IMG/VR virus record: IMGVR_UViG_3300000216_000011 | Location: 1 to 31,852 of that record | DNA: 31,852 bases | Origin: a virus | Direction: 5' to 3' (one strand) | Shown here: piece after piece, positions 22,471 to 30,527 of the stretch | Numbering within the stretch: the stretch's first letter is position 1 | Layout: every line of letters starts with the position of its first letter | Notes under the pieces: model-generated | Database searches by the model: none | Told to the model about the DNA's origin: nothing | The model's input: the letters and a program-made list of their open reading frames with translations, nothing else | Program-made: the position numbers and the translations under genes

Positions 22471-23463
22471 TTAACTGATGTGAACGATACCGCTTCTGTT
22501 AGCCTGAGTAGACCTAATCTGCGGAACCATGATTGTCATCACTTTAAAGTTCACTTGCATTCCACCTTCAGTTTCCCACTGTACTGTTGTAAGCGGAAGA
22601 CCTTCAATCATTCTAACAACTGTGCTTTGCATAGAAACCATCACTATGTTATTCGCAGTCAAGAAATCAGAAACTTTAATACCTTGCAGTCCTTCAAGCT
22701 CAAGCAATCTACTTCTGATTGACCTTGGGTACTGAGTACTAAATTCGTCATCAAGAACTGACTCGTAAGCAGTTGGTATATAAAGCATAAACGGCCCGAA
22801 ATGTCTATCATTAATCAGAGCCTGTTTCGCAGTAATAACATCTGTTAGAATCTCTTGTCCTGTTTTACCAGAAGCATCCCAGTTCTGTGAAAGCGTTTGA
22901 GTATTTCTATCAGGATGATCAGTGTATCCGTAAATGATACCTCCGTTTGATCCCATAGAGTATGTACTCAGACCGTTGAACAGAACACTTTCTGCTTTTT
23001 CAGCAACTTTTCTTGAAGCTTCTTCTGCCATTGAAAGGTCAAGTGGCTGACTAGCATTATGGTTTCTAGAAGCTTCGATTTCTCTAATACTGAAACCAAA
23101 ATCTCTATGAATAATAGGCAAAGGTAGATAGTTCGTATCGAACTCTTGTCTATCTTTAGCACTTCTACTCACACCATCCATGTTAACTTCTGCATCATCA
23201 GTATCACTAGCATCCTGCCATTGTAGTACCGTACTTCCCAATCCACCACCAGTTCTAACAAGTCCTCTTTCGATAAGGTCATTAACTCCACCTAGTCTCC
23301 TGTGTGCTTCCTGTAGAACTACAGTGTCTATATCCTTCCATTCATCATATGTAAGGACAGCGTTTGTTCTTAAAGAAGATACATTCATGCCATTATGTAG
23401 AAGCTTTTCAGCAACTCCACCATAGCCTGTACCTGCGTTAATTACATCAATGTTTACATCCAT
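22471..23463 (-). CDS. Major capsid protein (HK97 fold)
   Basis: The 330-aa protein has the HK97-fold capsid pattern: YDEWKDIDTVVLQEAHRRLG, a helix with SSLRTNAVLTYD upstream, LPLPIIHRDFGFSIREIEA, VAEKAESVLFNG, and the C-terminal QVNFKVMTIMVPQIRSTQ. It lacks a recognisable delta domain, and its maturation protease is the separate gene at 23954. Its ribosome binding site is TAGGGAGAG in a leader similar to those of tail tube and decoration genes. It lies between the decoration protein and the HNH gene. Confidence 0.9.
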   Translation of the reverse strand: MDVNIDVINAGTGYGGVAEKLLHNGMNVSSLRTNAVLTYDEWKDIDTVVLQEAHRRLGGVNDLIERGLVRTGGGLGSTVLQWQDASDTDDAEVNMDGVSRSAKDRQEFDTNYLPLPIIHRDFGFSIREIEASRNHNASQPLDLSMAEEASRKVAEKAESVLFNGLSTYSMGSNGGIIYGYTDHPDRNTQTLSQNWDASGKTGQEILTDVITAKQALINDRHFGPFMLYIPTAYESVLDDEFSTQYPRSIRSRLLELEGLQGIKVSDFLTANNIVMVSMQSTVVRMIEGLPLTTVQWETEGGMQVNFKVMTIMVPQIRSTQANRSGIVHIS

Positions 23464-23481
23464 CTTTTATCTCTCCCTAAA

Positions 23482-23910
23482 TTAGATTATGATTGCGATT
23501 ACTCTGCCTTTAGCAGTATTTGCAGAAGCTGACAAATCAACTGCAGCTTTTGCTACAGCAATAGGTTGTCCAGAAGCAAGTTTTATTAACTCACCATCTG
23601 TTGTTCCTGCTTCTAGTTCATCACCGATTACTACACTCTCTCCGTCTGAAAGCCATGCATATACTTCATCTCCGCTTCCGAAGATACCATACTGTACCTG
23701 TGCAGATACAGCATAGTCAGTTCCAATCTCATCACCAATTAGTGAGTTCTCTAATGCAAACATTCTAAGACAATTCACGGCTGCAGTTGCTTGTTTTGCA
23801 ATTGTACCTGCTGTCAGAAATTCGCAAAGATGTCCCGGTGTGATAGCTGCTGCTGCAATCTTCTCACCTCTAACTGGATTTCCTTTAACTGTAATAGTTT
23901 TTGGAGCCAT
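23482..23910 (-). CDS. Capsid decoration / stabilising protein
   Basis: The 142-aa protein is beta-rich with Ala-rich stretches: KTITVKGNPVRGEKIAAAAI, DEVYAWLSDGESVVIGDELE, TTDGELIKLASGQPIAVAKA and GRVIAIII at the end. This is the layout of small capsid cement proteins (DUF2190-like, lambda D-like role). It lies directly before the major capsid gene and after the protease gene, as expected. A very strong ribosome binding site (AGGAGG) suggests high expression. Confidence 0.8.
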   Translation of the reverse strand: MAPKTITVKGNPVRGEKIAAAAITPGHLCEFLTAGTIAKQATAAVNCLRMFALENSLIGDEIGTDYAVSAQVQYGIFGSGDEVYAWLSDGESVVIGDELEAGTTDGELIKLASGQPIAVAKAAVDLSASANTAKGRVIAIII

Positions 23911-23935
23911 CTTTTGTTTTCCTCCTAAATTTAAA
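23911..23935 (-). promoter_or_regulatory. Strong ribosome binding leader of the decoration protein gene
   Basis: The minus-strand leader AATTTAGGAGGAAAACAAAA before the start codon is nearly identical to the tail tube leader at 11107-11130, with a perfect AGGAGG at 23921-23926. This is direct sequence likeness; shared high translation is inferred. Confidence 0.6.
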
Positions 23936-23953
23936 AATTATTATTTCTCTACT

Positions 23954-25738
23954 TTACTTCTTCTCTTGAATGAAACTTGATAGAGTCTGTACTGCAGGGA
24001 TGCCTTTACCATTATCTTGTCTTTCACCTGCTTTAGGTACTTTGACAGTAGTGTCAGGGTCATTCCCTTCGTAAGAAACTGGCACGTTACCAAGAACAGC
24101 TAGTTCCTTTAGTTCTTTCAAGCTCTTTGCTTCCAGTGTTTCCTGAGAGAAAGGATTTCTAGAATTTGCAACTAATGCACTAACAGCTTTCGCTTTTTCT
24201 TCTTTGTACATTTGAGTTCCATTTTCTATAAACTCTCTATCCTCTGGAGCAGCGTTCTCAAGAAGTTCAGCATAAGTCATTTTAGTGTCTTCCACTTTTT
24301 TCTCCTCATTAACTGTAATTTCTTCTTTAACTTCCTTTACTTCTTCTTTGTTAGTTGTGACTGCTTCTTCTTTGCATTTACAGTCAACGAACTTAACTAC
24401 GTTCTCGAACTTCTCTTCACTCATTGCAACGAGAGAATCCCTATCATCTTCATCATACGGAGTCTCGGCATTAGTAATAAGAGCTTCGACTAATTCTTTT
24501 CTTAGCATTACTGCCTCCTCAATTTTAGAATTTTTATTCACTTCAAGTGGAATAAATTCAACTTTTTCTCTTACTTCTTTCGGATCACCTTTGATCTTTA
24601 ATTCGTCATTACTTGACTCCACCGAAAATTTCTGACTGAATAACTGAGTTCCATCTGCAGAAAGTTTCTCAAAAATAAAGTGGTCATCAAAAACCTCTCT
24701 TAAAAAATGCATCGTACCACTGGTGTCCATAGAATTAACTTGTTGAAGCAGAGCTTCTCTAAGTTTACTATGACTAAGTTCATTTACATAAAATCCTGCT
24801 TTCCTAAGTTCTTTTATATCTACTTTAATTTCTGTTTCACCCCCTTCTGGTTCAATTATTTTCTTTTCTTCTGTACCTGCTTGAACTAAATCAATAGCTC
24901 CTAATTTTACTCTGCAGGTATCGCATTCACCTTCATCTCTTATACCACATCCATCCATCATACTACAAGCACCTTCATCATTTGGTAACAATGCTAAATG
25001 ATCTGGAACTATATCTAATACTGTTCCTGTAAATTTCTCACCATTCCAAGTACCTTCGATGTTATCTGTCTTACTGAAGAATCCTGTTGATACTTCGAGT
25101 TCCTCTCCTTGTTTTATTCTTACTAATGTTTCTGGTGATAACTGAGAAAGTTTCTCTGTGTTAATCCAACCTTCTCCTTTAAGCTTACCTCCTTCATAGA
25201 AAACATTTTCAAATGTTCCCACAGCCCACTGTTTCATGATAGTAGGATTTAAAGCTGAAACACTGTCTCCTCCTACTGTAGGATGGTTCAACGTAAGTGG
25301 TACACCATTCCAATCTCCTGCTGTACGTTGTATCTCACCTGATGAGTGAAGTACTGCTCCACCACTACCACTGTGCACACCTTCTACTAATGCAACTATA
25401 GGCACTACGATATGTGGGATACCATCTTTAATTTCTCTACGCATACTGAAATTCTCAACAGCAGCCACTAAACTATTAGAAATCATGTTCTCACTCCTCT
25501 TCCCTTCATATACTTGTGTACAAGCTACCCATCTATCTCTTTGCATAGGAAAATCCTTCATCATTTCAGGTTGCAGCATACATCTGTTAAAGAAAGTATC
25601 AAATGCCTCACCTGAATTAGGTGTGAGAGAATCAGTTGTGTCCGTACTTTCTTCCTCAGTAGATACTTCATCAGTGTCTATAACTATTGTAGCATCATCT
25701 GTTTCTACTGTAATGATAGTGTTTTCTATTTTATCCAT
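23954..25738 (-). CDS. DUF2213 capsid maturation protease / scaffold
   Basis: The 594-aa protein has an N-terminal CM-containing segment (FFNRCMLQPEMMKDFPMQRD), then the DUF2213 domain: VPIVALVEGVHSG, LTLNHPTVGGDSVSALNP, LEVSTGFFSKTDNIEGTWN and LDIVPDHLALLPNDEGACS. His152, Ser217 and His247 are candidate catalytic residues of the prohead protease kind. After about residue 280 the protein is charged and helical with coiled-coil-like runs (VTTNKEEVKEVKEEITVNEE), which suits a scaffold that is cut up on maturation. It lies directly before decoration and capsid genes. The protease/scaffold fusion is inferred from domain order; the DUF2213 match is clear. Confidence 0.85.
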   Translation of the reverse strand: MDKIENTIITVETDDATIVIDTDEVSTEEESTDTTDSLTPNSGEAFDTFFNRCMLQPEMMKDFPMQRDRWVACTQVYEGKRSENMISNSLVAAVENFSMRREIKDGIPHIVVPIVALVEGVHSGSGGAVLHSSGEIQRTAGDWNGVPLTLNHPTVGGDSVSALNPTIMKQWAVGTFENVFYEGGKLKGEGWINTEKLSQLSPETLVRIKQGEELEVSTGFFSKTDNIEGTWNGEKFTGTVLDIVPDHLALLPNDEGACSMMDGCGIRDEGECDTCRVKLGAIDLVQAGTEEKKIIEPEGGETEIKVDIKELRKAGFYVNELSHSKLREALLQQVNSMDTSGTMHFLREVFDDHFIFEKLSADGTQLFSQKFSVESSNDELKIKGDPKEVREKVEFIPLEVNKNSKIEEAVMLRKELVEALITNAETPYDEDDRDSLVAMSEEKFENVVKFVDCKCKEEAVTTNKEEVKEVKEEITVNEEKKVEDTKMTYAELLENAAPEDREFIENGTQMYKEEKAKAVSALVANSRNPFSQETLEAKSLKELKELAVLGNVPVSYEGNDPDTTVKVPKAGERQDNGKGIPAVQTLSSFIQEKK

Positions 25739-25739
25739 C

Positions 25740-25919
25740 TTATTTTTCCTTGACTACTCTTTTATCAACTGATTTACCGACTAAGATAATACCAATAAGA
25801 CCCATCACTCCTTCTAACACTCCTGCAGGAACTTCAATTCCATAGCCAACTACTATTGCAGTTACCAATGATGCAAGTCCTGTTAAAAAGGATTTTGACT
25901 TCCAAATACTTTTTCCCAT
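25740..25919 (-). CDS. Small holin-like membrane protein
   Basis: This 59-aa protein has the pattern MGKSIWKSKSFLTGLASLV, a hydrophobic stretch TAIVVGYGIEV, a turn with PAGVLEGVMG, and a second hydrophobic part LIGIILVG, ending in a charged tail VDKRVVKEK. Two short membrane helices joined by a turn and a basic end are typical of small phage holins or holin-like proteins. Its ATG shares its first base with the stop of the lipoprotein gene (25919), and it ends 1 bp before the protease gene. Location in a head module is unusual for a lysis gene, so the lysis role is tentative. Confidence 0.6.
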   Translation of the reverse strand: MGKSIWKSKSFLTGLASLVTAIVVGYGIEVPAGVLEGVMGLIGIILVGKSVDKRVVKEK

Positions 25920-26041
25920 TATTCAGCCACCTTTACTTTGTCAGTTGTCACATTTCCTACTTTTAAATCTGTCATAGTACATCCTACTACGCTCATTACT
26001 ACAAAAACCAGTACTGCGACTAATATAACTATTTTCTTCAT
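25919..26041 (-). CDS. Small lipoprotein (lipobox)
   Basis: This 40-aa protein starts MKKIVILVAVLVFVVMSVVG with Cys21 next, an N-terminal signal sequence with lipobox VVGC, so it should be lipid-anchored after cleavage. The mature part is only 20 residues, CTMTDLKVGNVTTDKVKVAE. An AAGGA precedes the ATG. Its TAA overlaps the next start by one base. Candidates are an outer spanin-like lysis protein (but it lacks the usual proline-rich region) or a superinfection exclusion lipoprotein of the T5 Llp kind. Both are guesses; lipoprotein processing is well supported. Confidence 0.7.
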   Translation of the reverse strand: MKKIVILVAVLVFVVMSVVGCTMTDLKVGNVTTDKVKVAE

Positions 26042-26057
26042 TTTAAATCCTTTCTAA

Positions 26058-27437
26058 TTATGTCAATTCCTTCCAAGTAATTCCACCTTCTACCTTGGCA
26101 TTTACTGCTGATAATGATTTTGCACAGAGAACAATAGTAGTGGGAGTCTTAGCTATGCTTGACCCTAATAATAAAGCATTTGTTATATCTCCAACACTTT
26201 CACCTGACGAGTTCTTACCAGAATCAGAGGAAACATACCCTGCATCTATTCTAACTCCATTAGTAATAGTATGGGCTGTTGCTCCTGTGAAAGTCTGTAC
26301 TGCACTATTAGTCTCATCATTCCAAGTAGGAACTCCTGCAATTGTTGGGTCATACATCAATACCCACTCTATGTCATCACTTGCAGAAAATAATGCGACT
26401 GCTACTTTCAATATCTTAACTGTGTCATCTAAATGAGCACTTTTTAATCTTATACCTTTGATAGCATAGAGAGTACCAACTGAAGCACAAGTAACCTGAG
26501 TGCCATCTGTAGAAGCGTTTCTATCAACCCCTATCTCTTGTTGTCCTCCTTCACTGATAACAGTTCCACATATATGCTCCAAAGTAGAAGCTGCCCCTGT
26601 CCCATCATTCTCTATCTCATATCTAAGAGGAAGGTTTGGACTAGACATATATACACCAGACAACAGATTAGCATGGTGGAAGAAATGTACATAATAAGGA
26701 ACACGATTAATAACAAAGCCCACTCCCACAGTACCAACTCCCAACCACTCAAAATCAATGAAACCTATTTGGGATTTATCAGTTGCATCTAAAGTTATCC
26801 CTGATGGATTCAATGAATTACTCACATGACCCAATCCATCTACATTCCAATTAGCCTGACTCACTACATTATCTACAACACTCCCTGTTGCCTTTGATCT
26901 TATACCTACTTGGATAGTTCCTTCATTATCCTTAAAGTAAATACCATTACTATCTTCAAAGTATCCCATGTAACGAGTGATACCTGTCCCTCCACCACTT
27001 AGTCCTAGAGTGCCTGTCAGGAATATTAATTGAGATTTTCCCGGTTGATAATTAAAACATCTAAATGTTTGCCTTACTCTCCTTCCTGCTGTATTGAGAG
27101 AGACTCCCATAGTTGTAGAAGCCTTGTTGACTGAATGAGTAGAAGTAGTTCCACTACCTCCTGCTATCTCTTGGTCATCCCATGATAAGGGAGAGCTGTC
27201 ATGTAATTGCTTACTATCAAATATAGTAGTAGGTTGAGACATCCTCTGTCTTGCAAAGGCATCCACACTGAAAAAACCTGCAGCAGTACTTATGTATAAA
27301 GGTGCTGTTTGAGTACCTATCTGATCACCATTCTCATCAACAAGTACTGTTCCTTCTAATGGCTCACGATCATCACCTGCTAAAAATACTCTCTTGTTAT
27401 GTTTCTGAGTACTTTCTCTTGATTTAGTTAGTGCCAT
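26058..27437 (-). CDS. Virion structural protein
   Basis: The 459-aa protein is rich in Gly, Ser and Thr with many short strands. The N-terminal MALTKSRESTQKHNKRVFLA, then FARQRMSQPTTIFDSKQLHD, LNTAGRRVRQTFRCFNYQPG and a beta-rich remainder are like phage virion proteins of unknown exact place. It lies between the lipoprotein gene and the coiled-coil membrane protein gene, in a head/portal setting, overlapping the latter by 14 bp. A decoration, fibre or head-fibre role is possible; I can only call it structural. Confidence 0.55.
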   Translation of the reverse strand: MALTKSRESTQKHNKRVFLAGDDREPLEGTVLVDENGDQIGTQTAPLYISTAAGFFSVDAFARQRMSQPTTIFDSKQLHDSSPLSWDDQEIAGGSGTTSTHSVNKASTTMGVSLNTAGRRVRQTFRCFNYQPGKSQLIFLTGTLGLSGGGTGITRYMGYFEDSNGIYFKDNEGTIQVGIRSKATGSVVDNVVSQANWNVDGLGHVSNSLNPSGITLDATDKSQIGFIDFEWLGVGTVGVGFVINRVPYYVHFFHHANLLSGVYMSSPNLPLRYEIENDGTGAASTLEHICGTVISEGGQQEIGVDRNASTDGTQVTCASVGTLYAIKGIRLKSAHLDDTVKILKVAVALFSASDDIEWVLMYDPTIAGVPTWNDETNSAVQTFTGATAHTITNGVRIDAGYVSSDSGKNSSGESVGDITNALLLGSSIAKTPTTIVLCAKSLSAVNAKVEGGITWKELT

Positions 27438-27840
27438 TCATTTCCTCTTTTAATAGTTCTAATCGTGAAATTCTTTTTTCTAGTTTAGTACCGTCTCTTT
27501 TATAGAAGCGATTTTTGCCTGAACTACTGGCTGCCATCATACTGAATACGATAGCTGCTGTAACTCCCACACATGTAAAAATTATTCCTACATTTGCCCA
27601 CAAACTTCTCTTCATCATGCCTGTGTTTTTCAGAGTAGTCTTTATTCTGTCCACTTCTATAACTAATCCTGCTTTACCATTGCCGTGAACTACTTCTTGT
27701 AATGCATCTTTGTCATCGCCACAATTCTCAATAAGTACTTTGTGAGTAGTTATCTCTGTGCTCATTCCATCAAGTTTATTATGAATCTTACCGAATTCTT
27801 TCTCTATTTTGTTGTATACCCTGTCTAAGTCATTTGACAT
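27424..27840 (-). CDS. Coiled-coil protein with one membrane segment, lysis-accessory-like
   Basis: The 138-aa protein has a charged helical N-terminus (LDRVYNKIEKEFGKIHNKLD), VVHGNGKAGLVIEVDRIKTT, a single membrane segment near residues 80-104 (SLWANVGIIFTCVGVTAAIV) and a basic C-terminus. A coiled coil followed by one membrane helix is the layout of XhlA/hemolysin-like holin partners. It shares its last base with the next gene. With the holin-like and lipoprotein genes nearby, it could be part of a lysis set; this is inference. Confidence 0.5.
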   Translation of the reverse strand: MSNDLDRVYNKIEKEFGKIHNKLDGMSTEITTHKVLIENCGDDKDALQEVVHGNGKAGLVIEVDRIKTTLKNTGMMKRSLWANVGIIFTCVGVTAAIVFSMMAASSSGKNRFYKRDGTKLEKRISRLELLKEEMNGTN

Positions 27841-28055
27841 TAAATTGCCTCCTCAAACAATTCAGGATGTTTTCCCACAAATAACTTCTTAGGGCAATCA
27901 GGATCAATGTCATGTGTCAGAAACATTCCTACTTCCAAGGCTAGAAAATTAACTGTGTTAACAAGATCATTGTAATCTTTCGTTTTCATACTAAAAGACT
28001 CTGAGAGTTCAGGGTCTCTTGTTTTTAAGAATTGAATCTTATGCCCCTTACTCAT
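27840..28055 (-). CDS. Small hypothetical protein next to the portal gene
   Basis: The frame allows an earlier start at 28073 (77 aa). An AGGGGG lies five bases before an ATG at 28055, which gives MSKGHKIQFLKTRDPELSES and overlaps the portal stop by 8 bp, so I prefer that start (71 aa). The rest is helical and acidic (MKTKDYNDLVNTVNFLALEV) with a short C-terminal HPELFEEAI. I do not recognise a family. Its tight coupling to the portal gene suggests a small head-related role. Confidence 0.5.
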   Translation of the reverse strand: MSKGHKIQFLKTRDPELSESFSMKTKDYNDLVNTVNFLALEVGMFLTHDIDPDCPKKLFVGKHPELFEEAI

Positions 28056-29466
28056 CATCACCCCCTGCTGCATCTTGTTTAGGATTGTTATCCTTGCCTG
28101 TAGGGTTATTCTTACTTGAAGGTTCGTTTAGCTTTGTTCTAGTTGCACCTTTAGTTTCATCAAGAACTTTCTTGATTAACTCTGCATCAAAGTCTAGGAA
28201 CTCCCTCATGTAAATTTCAAATGGTAAGAAATCAAATGCATCTAGTGCATTGAAGTAAGTCGCTATAGCTTCTGAAAGGGTTTTCACTATTTCAGCTTTT
28301 TCCTTCTCAGAAGGTACAGCTATTGGTTTCCATTCAATACTATAAGACGCTTCCTTTAATATTCCAAATTTTTGAAGTCTTTGTATGAATGGATCAATTA
28401 TGTTCGGGGATATAAAATTTATTCTTCTTTCTTCTAATCTCTTATTCCAAGCTGTTTCATCCTGAGAACTAGCTAATTCGCCTCTCTCACTACCTATCAG
28501 AATTCTCTTTGGAATACCTGTCGCACCTGAAATAAGTGATACATATATGTCTATGTGATTTGATGGATCAGCAACTTGCGGAGCTAGACTCTTTATGTCC
28601 ATGCCTTGTAAGTTTACTGACCTTTGTAAATTATGAAAATACTTTTCTAGATCAGTTGCCATAGTTGCTTCTGTTAAAGAAGAATCTAGTACTGCATCTT
28701 TGTCAAGTATGAAAGCAAATCCCGGTAATGCTCCTCTCCAGAACATCTCAGCACTCCCACAGCTTACTAACTCTAAATTCTTTAACTGATTAAAAATAGC
28801 TTCTAGTCTTGGAGTACCATACACATCATCTTCAAGCAATCCTTCTGCTATGTGTATAATTCTAGACCAATGTACTAATCTAGTCTTTGTACTATTACTG
28901 TCTGTTGATACTGCAGTTGTTTGTATTTCATATAGTTCTGGTAATCCAAATCTCTCATCTGTAATATCACTTACAAATGTTTTGATTACTGCGTTTTCTT
29001 CTTTGTATGGTCTGAGATAAAGTAACTGTGTTGCCGTACCTACAGGTTGATCTAAAGAACGACCATCATCAAGTCCAAGTAAAAGTCCACTGTATCTACC
29101 TATACCACTAAGTTTATCTGCTCTTAGTAAGTAATTAAGAACTTTCTTTTCTCTATTTAATACATCCCACTGATCTTCGAACTCAGTTGTTTCATTCGAA
29201 TCATTTTCGATAATCATAGGAGGGAGTCTCCATGACTCTGTGACTGGAGCTTCTACAACTCTCTTTGCTATGTCTCCTCTTTTGTATTGTTCCCAATAAT
29301 GCTTAAATGTTAGAGAGCTTTCAAAACCTAATGCTTTGTAAATGTCTCTATCATCTGTATATGATTTTCCTGCTCTTTGTAAAAGATCACTCCTACCTAC
29401 AATACCATTCATAGTTCTTAGGAAATCTTTTTTATTAAATGTTACTGTGTCAGCTTTTTTTGTCAT
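28048..29466 (-). CDS. Portal protein (DUF1073-like)
   Basis: The protein (472 aa from the ATG at 29466) shows the DUF1073-type portal pattern: SSLTFKHYWEQYKRGDIAKR, VVEAPVTESWRLPPMI, IGRYSGLLLGLDDG, VHWSRIIHIAEGLLEDDVYG, GIPKRILIGSERGELASSQD and a C-terminal acidic/Lys-rich tail. Twelve copies should form the DNA entry ring. A TTG at 29481 could add five residues. The ATG is preferred because its ATGA overlaps the stop of the terminase gene and has GGGGA upstream. It directly follows terminase, as usual. Confidence 0.88.
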   Translation of the reverse strand: MTKKADTVTFNKKDFLRTMNGIVGRSDLLQRAGKSYTDDRDIYKALGFESSLTFKHYWEQYKRGDIAKRVVEAPVTESWRLPPMIIENDSNETTEFEDQWDVLNREKKVLNYLLRADKLSGIGRYSGLLLGLDDGRSLDQPVGTATQLLYLRPYKEENAVIKTFVSDITDERFGLPELYEIQTTAVSTDSNSTKTRLVHWSRIIHIAEGLLEDDVYGTPRLEAIFNQLKNLELVSCGSAEMFWRGALPGFAFILDKDAVLDSSLTEATMATDLEKYFHNLQRSVNLQGMDIKSLAPQVADPSNHIDIYVSLISGATGIPKRILIGSERGELASSQDETAWNKRLEERRINFISPNIIDPFIQRLQKFGILKEASYSIEWKPIAVPSEKEKAEIVKTLSEAIATYFNALDAFDFLPFEIYMREFLDFDAELIKKVLDETKGATRTKLNEPSSKNNPTGKDNNPKQDAAGGDDE

Positions 29467-30527
29467 TTCTTTTGTCCCCAAGTACCTGCTCTACCTTTTC
29501 CATTCAATAAATTAAATGCCCCACTAGAGCAATCTACGAAATCCTTTTTTAGTCCCATAGGGAATAATTCGTGTTGTTTTATAAAATCTGCATTCCATGC
29601 TCCTCTAAGTAAATAGACATTTCCTATTTCTATCTGAGTAGCATATGGTTCTGCTCTTGTAACTTTATCTTTTCCAACTTTATCTTTTCTAACAGAGAAC
29701 CCTGCAAGATTTTTTACTGTTGCATCTGCTGATTCTAAACCACCCGATCCCGGTTCTTGCTCAATCCCTATTGTTGTTGCTCTGCCATCATTCATTGCTA
29801 CATTTTTTATCATCTTCTCTCGTTTAGGAGCTTTCCATAAACCAGAAACTAAATGTTCCACAATGAAAGAATTATTTTTCATCTTGTGCATTTTACAACC
29901 ACCAGTGAAAGCATTATTAGGATCATCAGTTCCACCTTTATCCCAATATCTTACAGTCCTCACTATCTCTGATGGAGGGATGCTGTCTACATAACTAAAC
30001 TTATCTACTTCGAACATCCCACCACCTCTAGGTGATGGTCTTTGTTGTAACTGTCCTGCTATTGCATATTCTGAACCTAAATCAGATTCTAAAGTTGAAA
30101 GTGATTCTTCATCATAAAGATTCTTCCAGAGTGGTTCTCCCTCCTCTGTCCTTGGGTCTTCAAATCCAATAACGGTTACACATTTATTTTCTTTTTCAAA
30201 TCTTGCAGGAAGAATTAAGTGAACTACATCCTCACCACTTTTCTCTAACCAGTGACCTGTTAAATCAGCTTCATGCAACCTTTGCATGTCAACAACTTTA
30301 ACAACTGTTTTAGGGTTGTTACCTCTAGTGGACATCGATTCATCCCACCAACGTAACGTACCTTTTCTAACTGCTTCTGATTCTGCTTGTTTTACATTGT
30401 GAGGGTCATCACAATTATGGGTCAAAATACCATTGACGAAGTAATTGTGATTATCAGCTATTCTTATATTGTAAACTTTTCTTTTGCCTAGCTTACGTTT
30501 AATACATGTGACAGTACGTTTTTCCAA
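29463..30527 (-). CDS. Terminase large subunit, C-terminal part, fused to split-intein C-fragment
   Basis: The 354-aa precursor begins with TTG at 30527 (weak AGAG upstream). Residues 1-38 are a split-intein C-fragment. From Cys39 the terminase continues with CDDPHNVKQAES. The DD belongs to Walker B, whose first half (GEGGDFIV) ends the extein at 31453. Further terminase marks are IAGQLQQRPSPRGGGMF and the RNase H-type nuclease residues in VRYWDKGGTDDPNNAF (Asp), IGIEQEPGSGG (Glu) and KKDFVDCSSGAF (Asp). It cuts and packages DNA with the portal. The TerL N-terminal ATPase parts lie on other polypeptides, so only trans-splicing can give a full enzyme. Confidence 0.9.
   Translation of the reverse strand: MEKRTVTCIKRKLGKRKVYNIRIADNHNYFVNGILTHNCDDPHNVKQAESEAVRKGTLRWWDESMSTRGNNPKTVVKVVDMQRLHEADLTGHWLEKSGEDVVHLILPARFEKENKCVTVIGFEDPRTEEGEPLWKNLYDEESLSTLESDLGSEYAIAGQLQQRPSPRGGGMFEVDKFSYVDSIPPSEIVRTVRYWDKGGTDDPNNAFTGGCKMHKMKNNSFIVEHLVSGLWKAPKREKMIKNVAMNDGRATTIGIEQEPGSGGLESADATVKNLAGFSVRKDKVGKDKVTRAEPYATQIEIGNVYLLRGAWNADFIKQHELFPMGLKKDFVDCSSGAFNLLNGKGRAGTWGQKK
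30414..30527 (-). mobile_element. Split intein C-fragment (IntC) in terminase
   Basis: The 38 residues end KVYNIRIADNHNYFVNGIL then THN, followed by Cys+1. Block F (VYNIRIADNHNYFV) and block G (ILTHN, with the usual His-Asn) are intact. IntC of known split inteins such as DnaE is about 35-40 residues, so this is the normal split site. Together with the 99-residue N-fragment it would make a 137-aa mini-intein. Confidence 0.92.

Noticed and set aside
26041-26063. TTGACA promoter-like box before the lipoprotein gene
   Set aside because: The TTGACA is the last coding part of the preceding gene and no fitting -10 box lies at the right distance.
27424-27840. Inner-membrane spanin (Rz-like)
   Set aside because: Its membrane segment is in the C-terminal half after the coiled coil, opposite to the N-terminal anchor of Rz-like spanins.
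30488-30527. -1 frameshift from the HNH gene into the terminase C-terminal gene
   Set aside because: The overlap has no good slippery heptamer in phase (only T TTT TGG and G AAA AAC), and the IntC length fits separate initiation.
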